Origin: Salegentibacter salegens
GTDB taxonomy: Bacteria > Bacteroidota > Bacteroidia > Flavobacteriales > Flavobacteriaceae
Length of the DNA: 64,000 bases
Direction: 5' to 3'
Assembly (NCBI RefSeq): GCF_900142975.1
Contig: NZ_LT670848.1
Coordinates: 2,356,001 to 2,420,000, forward strand
Under the pieces are notes generated by a model. That model was not told where the DNA came from. It made no database searches and worked only from the letters and a program-made list of their open reading frames with translations. Positions 45,969-55,811 of this stretch are shown here, one piece after another (the first letter of the stretch is position 1; each line of letters starts with the position of its first letter). Both the position numbers and the translations under genes were made by a program.

Positions 45969-47600
45969 TTACTTTAAAAAGAATTCTAAAAGACTTTTAG
46001 TAGAAGAATCGTGGTTATTTATCGATTTATTTTCGATTTCAGCAAGAATATTGCTAGCAAGTTGCTTACCTAATTCTACACCCCATTGATCGTAGCTAAA
46101 AATATTCCAAATCACACCCTGCACAAAGATCTTATGCTCATACATCGCGATAAGCTTCCCTAAACTTTCAGGAGTAAGTTTGTTTACAAGCAGTGTATTC
46201 GTAGGTTTATTACCGTCAAATTCTTTAAATGCTGATAACTTCCGAACCGCATCTTTAGACAATCCCTGGGTCTCAAGCTCCTGCTTCACTTCCACTTTAG
46301 ATTTCCCCTGAAGCAAGGCCTCAGTTTGCGCAAAGAAATTTGCCATCAATTTATTATGATGATCCTGGTCTTGATGTAGTGATGTTTTATATCCTATAAA
46401 ATCTGCGGGAATTAATTTGGTTCCCTGGTGAATTAACTGAAAAAAAGCATGTTGGGAATTGGTTCCCGGCTCACCCCAAATAAGGGTTCCGGTTTGATAA
46501 TCTACTTTATTCCCATTTCTATCTACGCTTTTCCCATTGCTTTCCATAATTGCCTGTTGCAAATATGCCGGAAGCCTGTGCAAATATTGCGTGTAGGGAA
46601 TTACCGCTTCACTTTCAGCTTTAAAAAAATTATTGTACCAAATACTTAGTAAAGCCAGTTGTACCGGAATATTTTCTTTAAAATCTGACGTTTTAAAATG
46701 TTCGTCCATTTTATGGGCGCCAGTTAATAGCGCTTCAAAATTATTATAACCTACCGCCAGGCTTATAGAAAGTCCAACCGCACTCCATAGGGAAAAACGA
46801 CCGCCAACCCAATCCCACATAGGGAACACATTTTCTATGGCAATACCAAATTCTTCAACATTTTTTAAATTGCTGGAAACTGCCGCAAAATGCTCGGCAA
46901 CTGCTTCCTGGGGAGCTGTTTTTCTAAACCAGTTTCTTATTGTTGTAGCGTTTGTAAGTGTCTCCTGGGTGGTAAAAGTTTTGGAAACTACAAGAAATAA
47001 AGTGGTTTCAGGATTTAAATGTTTTAGGATTTCTTGAACGTGATCACCATCTACATTGGAAACATAATGAACATTTAAATGGTTTTGATAATACTGAAGT
47101 GATTCTGTGACCATCACCGGGCCAAGATCTGAACCTCCAATGCCAATATTTACAACATCGGTAAACGCTTTACCAGTGAAACCTTTTTTCTCCCCGCTGA
47201 TTATCTTTTCAGAAAATTTCTTAATCTTTTCTTTTGCCTCCTGTACTTCAGGCACAACGTTTTCGCCGTCTAGCGTAATTTTTGCATCGGCGGGAGCTCT
47301 TAGGGCCGTGTGTAGAACAGCACGATTTTCGGTTTGATTAATCGCATCTCCATTAAAATAAGAGTCTATTGCCGATTTTAAATCACATTCTTCAGCAAGC
47401 TCGAGAAGTAAATCACGGGTTTCTTTAGTAATTCGGTTTTTGCTGTAATCCAGGTAGAAATCCTCCCAGGCAATGGTAAATGCAGAAGCCCTTTCAGAAT
47501 CTTTTTTAAAAAGATCTTTAAGCTGCAATTTTTGCACTTCGTTAAAATGCTTTTCTAATTTTTTCCAGGCTGTTGTTTGGGTTGGATTAATACTTTTCAT
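45969..47600 (-). CDS. pgi: Glucose-6-phosphate isomerase
   Basis: 543 residues. Contains [20 protein letters not shown], the signature [35 protein letters not shown] and the C-terminal [22 protein letters not shown] with the conserved Gln/Lys region. It interconverts glucose 6-phosphate and fructose 6-phosphate in the cytoplasm. It follows the M23 peptidase gene by 122 bp, a gap that contains half of the ACCTCACAGG palindrome. Confidence 0.97.
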   Translation of the reverse strand: MKSINPTQTTAWKKLEKHFNEVQKLQLKDLFKKDSERASAFTIAWEDFYLDYSKNRITKETRDLLLELAEECDLKSAIDSYFNGDAINQTENRAVLHTALRAPADAKITLDGENVVPEVQEAKEKIKKFSEKIISGEKKGFTGKAFTDVVNIGIGGSDLGPVMVTESLQYYQNHLNVHYVSNVDGDHVQEILKHLNPETTLFLVVSKTFTTQETLTNATTIRNWFRKTAPQEAVAEHFAAVSSNLKNVEEFGIAIENVFPMWDWVGGRFSLWSAVGLSISLAVGYNNFEALLTGAHKMDEHFKTSDFKENIPVQLALLSIWYNNFFKAESEAVIPYTQYLHRLPAYLQQAIMESNGKSVDRNGNKVDYQTGTLIWGEPGTNSQHAFFQLIHQGTKLIPADFIGYKTSLHQDQDHHNKLMANFFAQTEALLQGKSKVEVKQELETQGLSKDAVRKLSAFKEFDGNKPTNTLLVNKLTPESLGKLIAMYEHKIFVQGVIWNIFSYDQWGVELGKQLASNILAEIENKSINNHDSSTKSLLEFFLK

Positions 47601-47722
47601 TTAATTTTTTCTTTTCCTGGCCTTGGCCTAAAACTTATAATTCTTTTTTATTAAACCTGTGAGATTTCAAGATCTAATGAATCTTTTCTCAACTAAAAAT
47701 TTTGTGTGCTCCCTTTTGGAGT

Positions 47723-48967
47723 TTAATTTTTATAGTCCTTATACGGAATATCATCCAACGAAGTTCTTAAATCTTCTATCGCAGCAAAATACTGTTCCTT
47801 ATGCTCTGGTTCTATATGTTTTGCTGTGGGTAAATTTTGGCGATAAGGATCTACCTGCTTCCCGTGAACCCAAAAGCGATAGCAAACGTGCGGACCTGTT
47901 GCCAGTCCCGTACTTCCTACATAGCCAATTACATCCCCTTGTTTTATGCGCTGGCCGCTACGTACATTTCGCTTACTCATATGTAAATACTGCGTGGTGT
48001 ATTTATCGTTATGCCTAACTTTTACATAATTTCCGTTTCCAGAAGTGTAACTGGAAGCGATTACGGTTCCATCGGCAGTGCTTACAATTGGCGTTCCGTG
48101 GGCAGCAGCATAATCGGTTCCCAGGTGAGCTTTCCATCGTTTTTGAACCGGATGAAATCTTCTTTTGGTATATCTAGATGAAATTCGGCTATAATTTAAT
48201 GGTGCTTTTAAAAAGAAACTTTGTAGTGCCTTTGCCTCTTCATCATAAAAACTGGGTTGCCCGGTTAGTGAATCGGTTTCGTATTCAAAAGCATAAAAAG
48301 GTTTATCTCCATGCTTAAAAACCGCGGCTTCAACATTTTCAATCCCAACGAAGGTAGTGTCATCTATATATTTTTCAGAATAAATCATTTTAAACTGATC
48401 TCCCTTCTGAAGTTTAAAAAAATCGATACTCCATTGATAAATATCTGAAAGTTCATAAACCAAAAGATTGCTCAAACCTTGCGCCTGCACAGCTTCTGAA
48501 AGTGAAGAAGTAATTACTCCCGAAACTTCCCTTCTTTTTACACTTACCGGCTTCTTTTTTCGCTCTACACTTATGCTATCTCCAATTCCCAGCACAGTAT
48601 AGTTCACCCTGTCATTTTGATAAATGAAAAATTGCGGCGTATTAGCCGAATCTCTTGCTTTAAGAATTTTGTATTTCTTCCCGGCAGTAATTCTAGCAGG
48701 GTTAAATGTATCTTTTACTTTTTCTGAAATCTGGTAGATCTTACCACGATCTACCCCGTGTTGATCCAGAATATAGCCAAAACTATCTCCAGATTCAACC
48801 GTCCCCTCTACAACCTTAAAATCATCCAGAATAAAACCGAATTCCTTTTTAACAGGTTTAGGCACTTTCTTTTCTACCTTTTCTTTATTAAGAGCGGTTT
48901 CTTTTGCGTCATCTTCACAGGCTACGAAAGCCAACATCAATACCAGTAGGAAACTTATTTTCTTCAA
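47723..48967 (-). CDS. M23 family peptidoglycan endopeptidase, lipoprotein
   Basis: 414 residues. The only in-frame start before the preceding gene is TTG 48967, 4 nt after the TDO stop, giving MKKISFLLVLMLAFVACEDD with a lipidated Cys 17. The C-terminal M23 domain (about 270-390) has HLGTDYAAAHGTPI (first His and Asp), TTQYLHMSKRN and TGPHVCYRFWVHGK. The usual His-x-His is His-x-Cys here, so Cys may be a zinc ligand. It probably cuts peptidoglycan cross-links in the periplasm. Confidence 0.9.
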   Translation of the reverse strand: MKKISFLLVLMLAFVACEDDAKETALNKEKVEKKVPKPVKKEFGFILDDFKVVEGTVESGDSFGYILDQHGVDRGKIYQISEKVKDTFNPARITAGKKYKILKARDSANTPQFFIYQNDRVNYTVLGIGDSISVERKKKPVSVKRREVSGVITSSLSEAVQAQGLSNLLVYELSDIYQWSIDFFKLQKGDQFKMIYSEKYIDDTTFVGIENVEAAVFKHGDKPFYAFEYETDSLTGQPSFYDEEAKALQSFFLKAPLNYSRISSRYTKRRFHPVQKRWKAHLGTDYAAAHGTPIVSTADGTVIASSYTSGNGNYVKVRHNDKYTTQYLHMSKRNVRSGQRIKQGDVIGYVGSTGLATGPHVCYRFWVHGKQVDPYRQNLPTAKHIEPEHKEQYFAAIEDLRTSLDDIPYKDYKN

Positions 48968-48971
48968 TTTT

Positions 48972-49940
48972 TTAGCAATTTTCTTTCTGTGTGTTAAACA
49001 TATGGTTTACCCATTCTTTGCCCCAATTCTCTAATTCTTCTTCATTCCATACATAAGGGAAAAAACTAATTCTTTGAAATCCGGAGGGTAAAAATTCTTT
49101 CCAATTCGTTCCTCCCGTCGCTGCAATAGTTTCTTTATCCTTATTTAAATACCTGTAAGCAGCACCCATATGCATAAGGGGCCAATTTATATTTACATTG
49201 GCGTCAAAATTACGTAATGCTTCTTTTAATACCTTATTATTTTTAACCGAATCTGGAAGTTGTTGATATTTATGAAAAAGGGTTCTTCCTTTATATTCTG
49301 AAGCTATTCTTAGAAAACGCGCTGTATAGCGTTTTTCAAACTGTTTTAAGGTTAAAGTTTTTTCCCCGGTTTTTAAGTCTATCCCGCCTTTTTTCCAGTA
49401 AATATTTTCGTACAAGTCTTCCAGCCGATTCTCTTCTGAAAATTGATCTCTTATTTTAAATGAAACCAAATTTTCTAAAGGGGTTGAATAAATCTCTATC
49501 ATTCTAAACTGCGCAGATTGGAATCCGCTTGCAGGCAATAAAGACATTCGGAATTTAAGAAATTGCTCTCTTTCCATTCCTTTTATCATCACATCAAAAG
49601 AATCGGTTAGAATTCTAAAATAACGATTTAAACGATTGTATTTTTCAATTAAAAAGTTGGCATCAGGAGCTTCAGCCTCAATTATTTGTTTCTGCTCATG
49701 GATAATGAGCTTAAAATAAAGCTCGGTTATTTGATGGTAGGAAATAAAGATTTTTTCGTCTGGAAAATGAGTCAGGGTTTTCTGCAGACTTAATAAGGTA
49801 TCGATACTCAAATAATCCCAATACGTGAGATACCTATCATATAAAAGTCCGTCTAAATAGGAAGCCAGATCCTGACCTGAATTTTTAAACTTTTCCTCTA
49901 ATGCAAAAATACGTTCTGCAATTTCCGGCTTTATTTCCAT
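48972..49940 (-). CDS. kynA: Tryptophan 2,3-dioxygenase family protein
   Basis: 322 residues, all-helical haem dioxygenase. Family blocks are YWDYLSIDTLLSLQ, DEKIFISYHQITELYFKLIIHEQKQI, LLPASGFQSAQFRMIE, the haem-binding region NINWPLMHMGAAYRYL and ATGGTNWKEFLP. It opens the indole ring of tryptophan to N-formylkynurenine. It starts 4 bp after the DUF3108 gene and ends 4 bp before the M23 peptidase gene, so the three are one transcript. Other kyn genes are not in the window; the nearby aromatic catabolic genes act on tyrosine. Confidence 0.9.
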   Translation of the reverse strand: MEIKPEIAERIFALEEKFKNSGQDLASYLDGLLYDRYLTYWDYLSIDTLLSLQKTLTHFPDEKIFISYHQITELYFKLIIHEQKQIIEAEAPDANFLIEKYNRLNRYFRILTDSFDVMIKGMEREQFLKFRMSLLPASGFQSAQFRMIEIYSTPLENLVSFKIRDQFSEENRLEDLYENIYWKKGGIDLKTGEKTLTLKQFEKRYTARFLRIASEYKGRTLFHKYQQLPDSVKNNKVLKEALRNFDANVNINWPLMHMGAAYRYLNKDKETIAATGGTNWKEFLPSGFQRISFFPYVWNEEELENWGKEWVNHMFNTQKENC

Positions 49941-49944
49941 GTAT

Positions 49945-50724
49945 TTATTCCATAATTATTTTAAACGGATGCTTCAGGCCTTTATACTCGTCTAAATCGG
50001 CATCTAAAGATCCCACAGTGAGATTTGCTTCAATTTTAATTGGTAGTTTATTAGCATCGTCACTTACCCAAAAAGTAAGACTTTCTTTTTCTTTAAAAAC
50101 CCTTCCGGCCATAACATACGGCCTAAATTTTAAAGTCGCAACTTTACCAAACTTGGTTTTTATCACTTCCCTTCCTAAAAACTTCAATTTAAAATCCATG
50201 TTCTCATCATCTATAAATAGATTGAGACGCATTTCATCTCCCGGGCTAAGCTCATCGGTTTTTATATTGTTGCGAATATAATAAAATGCCGATAACATGT
50301 CGTGCACATTCGGCTTGGTGGTATAGGTATGATTTTCGTTGTGTTTTTTATCAAAAACGTAAGCTTTATTATCGCTGTGATCAAAGTCTATTTCCAGGTC
50401 TTTGGTATAGCCGCCTTCATCTATTTTTCTAATAAATTTATAAGGTTTTCCATCCTGTTTATCAATATAAGTACGATACGTATCATCTACCTTAAAAAAC
50501 CAATGTAGTAACCCGGTAGATTTTCCTTTACCTTCAATATGATAAACCGGTGTCCCGTTTATACTGGTTTCATCTACCTCTAACGTGGCAAAACTGGCAT
50601 TAAAAGGACCATAATGTATGCGGAATTTAAACCATTCTCCCGCACTAAATGCTTTTTGAGATTGAGCCTGAAGCGCGAAACCGGTTAAAAGAAGAAGAAA
50701 TATTGTAAATACACTTTTTTTCAT
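49945..50724 (-). CDS. DUF3108 family secreted protein
   Basis: 259 residues with a signal peptide (1-20, LLLLTGFALQAQ). The mature part begins KAFSAGEWFKFRIHYGPFNASFATLEVDE and contains LLHWFFKVDDTYRTYID, typical of DUF3108, a periplasmic beta-rich family of unknown function. It is the first gene of a tight cluster with the TDO and M23 genes. A terminator lies upstream, between it and hpd, so it probably has its own promoter. Confidence 0.85.
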   Translation of the reverse strand: MKKSVFTIFLLLLTGFALQAQSQKAFSAGEWFKFRIHYGPFNASFATLEVDETSINGTPVYHIEGKGKSTGLLHWFFKVDDTYRTYIDKQDGKPYKFIRKIDEGGYTKDLEIDFDHSDNKAYVFDKKHNENHTYTTKPNVHDMLSAFYYIRNNIKTDELSPGDEMRLNLFIDDENMDFKLKFLGREVIKTKFGKVATLKFRPYVMAGRVFKEKESLTFWVSDDANKLPIKIEANLTVGSLDADLDEYKGLKHPFKIIME

Positions 50725-50802
50725 ACCAAATTTTTAAATACTGATTTACAGAATGCTTGGGCTATGGATATTTACAATTTCTATTCCAAATGTATTAAAA
50801 CA

Positions 50803-50834
50803 AAAAACCCCATCAAATTAATGAAGGGGTTTTT
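50803..50834 (-). terminator. Intrinsic terminator downstream of hpd
   Basis: 9-bp stem AAAAACCCC/GGGGTTTTT (50803-50811, 50826-50834) with a 14-nt loop; usable in either direction. It is about 190 nt after the hpd stop. The rest of this 299-bp gap is AT-rich and holds no gene I can support. Confidence 0.75.
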
Positions 50835-51023
50835 GTCTTATTAACCAACTAAAACTTAAATTATGAAAAATTAAATACATTATTGGTAACCACTCCAAAA
50901 ATGCGAGCGCAAAATTCTGCATTTAATAGAGTTATTACAATCATAAAATTGACTTTAACACAATAATTTTCAGTAATTTAATTTTTTAACTATATGATTT
51001 AGTTTATTTAATTATTTTGAAAC

Positions 51024-52166
51024 TTATTGCAAGGTTCCTCGCAAATCCTGTTCTCTCTCAATAGCTTCAAAAAGCGCTTTAAAGTTTCCTTTTCCAAAAG
51101 ATTGTGCTCCTTTTCGCTGAATTATCTCAAAGAACATTGTAGGACGGTCTAAAACCGGCTTGGTAAATATCTGTAATAAGTAACCTTCGTCGTCACGATC
51201 TACCAATACTCCAAGCTCTCTTAAAGGTTCAAGATCTTCATCTATTTTTCCTACTCTATCCAATAACGTATCATAATAAGTCTCTGGCACATATAAAAAT
51301 TCCACCCCGCGATCTCTAAGCTGAGTTACGGTTTCAATAATATTATCTGTTGCCAGTGCGATATGCTGCACACCAGCGCCGTTATAAAAATCTATATATT
51401 CTTCTATTTGAGATTTTTTCTTTCCTTCAGCAGGTTCGTTGATCGGGAATTTAATTCTACCATTTCCGTTACTCATTACTTTACTCATTAGAGCCGTGTA
51501 ATCTGTAGAAATATCTTTATCGTCAAAAGACACCATTTGCGCAAAGCCCATGACTTTGCCATAGAATTCTACCCATTTATTCATTTCGTTCCATCCTACA
51601 TTTCCAACCATATGGTCTATAAATTTTAGACCGGTATCTTTAGCCTGTACTTTGGTAGCATAGGTTTTATAACCGGGAAGAAATGGCCCTTCGTAATCTT
51701 TTCGCTCAACAAACAGGTGAATGGTTTCCCCGTAAGTATGAATTCCCGAAATCACAGCTTTCCCATGTTCGTCTTCCATTTCGTAAGGCGCTACGTAAGA
51801 TTCAGCACCACGTTTTGTGGTTTCTTCGTAACTCTTCCTGGCATCATCTACCCAAAGCGCTACCATTTTCACACCGTCTCCGTGCTTGTTGATGTGGGCA
51901 TTAATATCACCTTCTGGCTGAAGCGGAGAAGTAAGCACAATTCTAATCTTGCCTTGTTGCAAAACGTAAGAAACACTATCCTTTCTTCCGGTTTCCAATC
52001 CTGCATAGGCTACAGGCTGAAAACCCCAGGCGTGTTGGTAATAATATGCTGCCTGCTTGGCATTGCCTACATAAAGTTCTACGAAATCGGTACCCAGAAT
52101 TGGAAGAAAATCTTCAGCATCCTGCATTACCTTTTCTAATTTTAGTGATGTATTATCAGTACTCAT
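51024..52166 (-). CDS. hpd: 4-Hydroxyphenylpyruvate dioxygenase
   Basis: 380 residues with two vicinal-oxygen-chelate domains. The iron ligands are visible: His in KFIDHMVGNV near 181, His in VQHIALATDN near 265, and Glu in MFFEIIQRKG near 344. FNxALF-like NFKALFEAIEREQDLRGTL closes the active site. It converts 4-hydroxyphenylpyruvate to homogentisate in tyrosine breakdown. hmgA, the next step, lies 37 bp upstream on the same strand, so they form an operon. Confidence 0.96.
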   Translation of the reverse strand: MSTDNTSLKLEKVMQDAEDFLPILGTDFVELYVGNAKQAAYYYQHAWGFQPVAYAGLETGRKDSVSYVLQQGKIRIVLTSPLQPEGDINAHINKHGDGVKMVALWVDDARKSYEETTKRGAESYVAPYEMEDEHGKAVISGIHTYGETIHLFVERKDYEGPFLPGYKTYATKVQAKDTGLKFIDHMVGNVGWNEMNKWVEFYGKVMGFAQMVSFDDKDISTDYTALMSKVMSNGNGRIKFPINEPAEGKKKSQIEEYIDFYNGAGVQHIALATDNIIETVTQLRDRGVEFLYVPETYYDTLLDRVGKIDEDLEPLRELGVLVDRDDEGYLLQIFTKPVLDRPTMFFEIIQRKGAQSFGKGNFKALFEAIEREQDLRGTLQ

Positions 52167-52203
52167 TTTAATATTTTTTATTGCTAATTTTTAATTATAA
52201 GTT

Positions 52204-53370
52204 TTAATGATTTTCATCCAACCAGGATGTATGGTAGGTTTCATCGGCAATTTCCATCGCGTCTTCAGTAAGCATTAACGGCTTAAATGTATCTACCATA
52301 ACCGCTAATTCTTCGGTTTCTACCTGGCCAATACTACGTTCTACAGCTCCCGGGTGCGGCCCGTGCGGAATTCCCGCCGGATGCAAAGAAATATGGCCGG
52401 CTTCAATATCGTTCCTGCTCATAAAATCGCCATCCACATAATACAATACCTCATCACTATCAATATTACTGTGGCTGTATGGTGCCGGAATACTCTCTGG
52501 ATGGTAATCGTATTTACGCGGACAAAAACTGCAAACCACAAAAGCATCGGTCTCAAAAGTTTGGTGCACCGGTGGTGGTTGGTGAATTCTACCGGTAATA
52601 GGTTCAAAATCGTGAATAGAGAATGCATACGGATAATTATATCCATCGTAACCTACCACATCAAAAGGATGCGTAGCGTATACCATATCAAATATTTCGC
52701 CCTGCTTTTTTATTTTAATCAGGAAATCACCTTTTTCGTCATTGGTTTCCAATTCGTGCGGTTGCCTAAGATCGCGCTCGCAAAATGGTGAGTGCTCTAA
52801 CAATTGCCCAAACCAATTTCTATAGCGTTTAGGCGTATAAATTGGTCTTCTGGATTCCACGATAAATAAGCGATTGTCTTCGTCGTCAAAATCTATTTTA
52901 TAAATAGTTCCTCGCGGAATTAATAAATAATCGCCGTATTTAAAATCCAGATTTCCTAGATGAGTTCTTAATTTCCCGGTTCCTTTATGTATAAAAAGCA
53001 ATTCATCTGAATCTGAATTCTTATAAAAATAATCATCTGTAGAACCTTGAGGAGAAGCCAGGGTGATATCTACATCACTATTGGTTAAAACCACTTTTCG
53101 ACTTTCAAGATAATCGGGATTGGGTTTTACCTGGAATCCTTTAAAGCGATAAGATTTTATATTGTTTTCCGCAGCGATTTTCGGCTTTACGCTATAACTC
53201 CCTCTCACTTCTTTAACCTGCGTTGGGCGGTGTTCGTGATAGAGATTAGAAGACATCCCGTCAAAACCAATCGTCCCAAAAAGTTGTTCGTAATAAAGGC
53301 TGCCATCTGGCTTTTTAAAAACCGTATGGCGTTTATGGGGAATCTTACCGAGTTTATGATAAAAAGGCAT
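52204..53370 (-). CDS. hmgA: Homogentisate 1,2-dioxygenase
   Basis: 388 residues, cupin fold. Blocks are KIPHKRHTVFKKPDGSLYYEQLFGT, YLLIPRGTIYKIDF, EFxxxDGYNYPYAFSIHDFEPITGRIHQPPPVHQTF-like central region, CSFCPRKYDYHPESIPAPY and the iron site HPAGIPHGPHPGAVERSIG. It opens homogentisate to maleylacetoacetate. It is followed by hpd. The later enzymes (maleylacetoacetate isomerase, fumarylacetoacetase) are not in the window. An imperfect -7 box (GATATTTG) lies about 85 nt upstream, at 53455-53462. Confidence 0.95.
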   Translation of the reverse strand: MPFYHKLGKIPHKRHTVFKKPDGSLYYEQLFGTIGFDGMSSNLYHEHRPTQVKEVRGSYSVKPKIAAENNIKSYRFKGFQVKPNPDYLESRKVVLTNSDVDITLASPQGSTDDYFYKNSDSDELLFIHKGTGKLRTHLGNLDFKYGDYLLIPRGTIYKIDFDDEDNRLFIVESRRPIYTPKRYRNWFGQLLEHSPFCERDLRQPHELETNDEKGDFLIKIKKQGEIFDMVYATHPFDVVGYDGYNYPYAFSIHDFEPITGRIHQPPPVHQTFETDAFVVCSFCPRKYDYHPESIPAPYSHSNIDSDEVLYYVDGDFMSRNDIEAGHISLHPAGIPHGPHPGAVERSIGQVETEELAVMVDTFKPLMLTEDAMEIADETYHTSWLDENH

Positions 53371-53561
53371 AATCTGATATTTTTAATTCAACTCCCAATT
53401 TCTGAAAGAATATTGAGAATTTGTTATTTTTTTCGGTGTTATTTTACTTTAAAACAAATATCGGGAATTTTTAAGGAAACATTCTTAAAACATCTCTAAA
53501 AACCGGGAAGGAAATCTAAAACCTCCCGACGAAACCTGAGAGAATTAAAATCACTGATTTA

Positions 53562-55790
53562 CTAAAACCAAAAGCCAAGACTAAAAAACCATTGGCTGGC
53601 TTTAATCTCAGGCGAATAGGTGTATTTCACCTCTAAAGGGCCAATAAATGTATCTATGCCATAACCAAGCGCATAGCCGGTAAAATCTGGCATCGAAAGC
53701 CAAGTGCCCGATGAATATAATTTGTTCCCAACATTGGCAATATTCGCACTCGCGATCACGTGGTTTTTTCTGAAAATTTCATAATCAAATTCCACGAGTC
53801 CTTTTATATAACTATCGCCTGAAAGACTTATAAAATCGTATCCGTAAAACGGAACAAAATTATTGATAAGGTTATTACCATAACCTCCCAGGAAGAAGTC
53901 TAGCGTGTTTACTCCGTCATTTCCAATTTTAAATCCTGCTTCAGTTACAATTCGGGTAGAAAATCTATTAATGGGAGAAAAAGCATAACCTAAAGTTCCT
54001 TTTGCGATAGAAAATTCAGAAAAATCATTATTAAAATCTGAAGAAAACAAGTAAAGATGAAAATTCCCGTCAAAATAAACGCCACGGGACGGAAAGTATT
54101 TATTATCGTAAGAATCGTATTTTAAATAGCTAAAAGCGCTGTAATAATGGCTGTTTTCAAAAAGCCTGGTATCACTTATTTCCGGATTTGGATTATTTAA
54201 AGTTTCAGAAGCAATTTTTAAAAATTTATGTTCGGCTCCCAGTCCGAAGGAAAAAACCTGCTTAAATAAAGTTTCAGCATAAAACTGATTGGTAAAATCA
54301 CGGTAATCTATATCTATCCTGTTTACTCCAATATCCTGCAACTCGGCGTTTTCACTAGCAAAATCAAAAGAAACCGGGTGATCAAAATTGTTATACCTAG
54401 ATTTAACACCAATACTCCAGTAAAAACCTTTGTCTATATAATAATCAAAATTATATCGAAATTGATCTCCAACCACAACATCTAAAGATGTTACATCGTT
54501 AGAAAACAACAAACTTTTGTGGGTATAATTAATAAGAGCCCCAATTTGATAAAGCTCGTCATAATGCACTCCTAATCGCAGCAGGCTCTTATTTTCGCTT
54601 TCTTCTATTTGCAGGCTTAACGTGTAAAGGCGATCATCATTATTGGGAATTAACCTGTAATTAATTCGGTTAAAGTTTCCGGTGGCAGAAAGATTGTTTA
54701 TGCCTTCGTTTAGATCTTTAAAAGTGAAATCTGTAAAGTAATTTAACCTTAATTTTCCCAAAATATAGGAACGCGGATAGGTATTATTGCCCTCTAAAGT
54801 AAGGGTACTTATTTGCAAGGTATCCATTTCTGGAATTACAATATTTCGGGGAGCGCTGTTTTGGCGGGCCGCAAGATTTTCAAGATCATCTTTCCTTTTT
54901 AGCGAAGCAACCCTTCCCGAATCTATAATTGCTTCTCCTTCTTCAAATGATAACACCGAAAACGGACTAATATCGGGTTTGATATAAATATCGGTTTTAG
55001 GAATTTTTTCCTTCATATCACTAATTGTCCGGAAATTGCTTATTTGAGCAAGAATATCAAAAACGTTCCGCAAATTGTCTTTATTTACAAGACTGTCCTG
55101 CACATCTACGCCAATAATTACCTCAGCGCCTCTTTTTCTAAGTTCTTCTACCGGGTAGTTGTTAGCGACTCCGCCATCGGTAAGCAGTCTTCCGTTTAAA
55201 CTCACGGGGCTAAAAATAGAAGGAATTGCTCCACTGGCAGAAACAGCTTGTGCAAGGGAACCTTCATCTAAAATCACTTCTTCCCCGGTTTCCACATCGG
55301 CAGCAACACAAAAAAATGGAATAGGCAATTCTTTAAAATCATCTACATTTCCCAGGTGCATGGTAAGTTGGGACATTAAATTATAAATATTTTGGCCCCT
55401 GGAAAGTCCTGCGGGAAAGCCAATTTTAAAATCATCAAAAGGCAGGCTAATTGCATATTTTTCGGCATCTTCCTTTTCGTAAAAAGATTTTGCGCTACGC
55501 GGAATATTATCTTGAATTAAAATATTGAAATTGGTCTCGTGAAAAATCGAATCCAACTCATGCGCGGTATACCCGGAAGCATACAAACCGCCAATAATCG
55601 CGCCCATACTACTCCCTCCAATATAATCTATTCTAATTCCTGCTTCTTCAATTACTTTTAGCGCACCAATATGAGCAAGGCCTTTTGCACCACCTCCACT
55701 TAAAACGAGGCCCACTTTTAAATCTTCCTGCTCCTGGGAAATACCCGGAACCATTACAAACAGAAAAAGTAAAAGCAGTAGTTTTTTCAT
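53562..55790 (-). CDS. Patatin-like phospholipase fused to an outer-membrane barrel
   Basis: 742 residues. Signal peptide (1-18), patatin domain about 25-300 with the oxyanion motif LSGGGAKGLAHIGALKVIEE, nucleophile Ser in GGSSMGAIIGG and catalytic Asp in LLTDGGVANN; a POTRA-like region about 320-400 (LTLEGNNTYPRSYILGKLRLNYFTDFTFKDLNEGI); and a BamA-type 16-strand barrel ending in Phe (WFFSLGFWF). The layout is that of type Vd PlpD-like proteins. It should be anchored in the outer membrane and release or display a lipase. It starts 21 bp after the uvrC stop. Confidence 0.92.
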   Translation of the reverse strand: MKKLLLLLFLFVMVPGISQEQEDLKVGLVLSGGGAKGLAHIGALKVIEEAGIRIDYIGGSSMGAIIGGLYASGYTAHELDSIFHETNFNILIQDNIPRSAKSFYEKEDAEKYAISLPFDDFKIGFPAGLSRGQNIYNLMSQLTMHLGNVDDFKELPIPFFCVAADVETGEEVILDEGSLAQAVSASGAIPSIFSPVSLNGRLLTDGGVANNYPVEELRKRGAEVIIGVDVQDSLVNKDNLRNVFDILAQISNFRTISDMKEKIPKTDIYIKPDISPFSVLSFEEGEAIIDSGRVASLKRKDDLENLAARQNSAPRNIVIPEMDTLQISTLTLEGNNTYPRSYILGKLRLNYFTDFTFKDLNEGINNLSATGNFNRINYRLIPNNDDRLYTLSLQIEESENKSLLRLGVHYDELYQIGALINYTHKSLLFSNDVTSLDVVVGDQFRYNFDYYIDKGFYWSIGVKSRYNNFDHPVSFDFASENAELQDIGVNRIDIDYRDFTNQFYAETLFKQVFSFGLGAEHKFLKIASETLNNPNPEISDTRLFENSHYYSAFSYLKYDSYDNKYFPSRGVYFDGNFHLYLFSSDFNNDFSEFSIAKGTLGYAFSPINRFSTRIVTEAGFKIGNDGVNTLDFFLGGYGNNLINNFVPFYGYDFISLSGDSYIKGLVEFDYEIFRKNHVIASANIANVGNKLYSSGTWLSMPDFTGYALGYGIDTFIGPLEVKYTYSPEIKASQWFFSLGFWF

Positions 55791-55811
55791 TTATTCATAA
55801 TTTTTGAGAGC

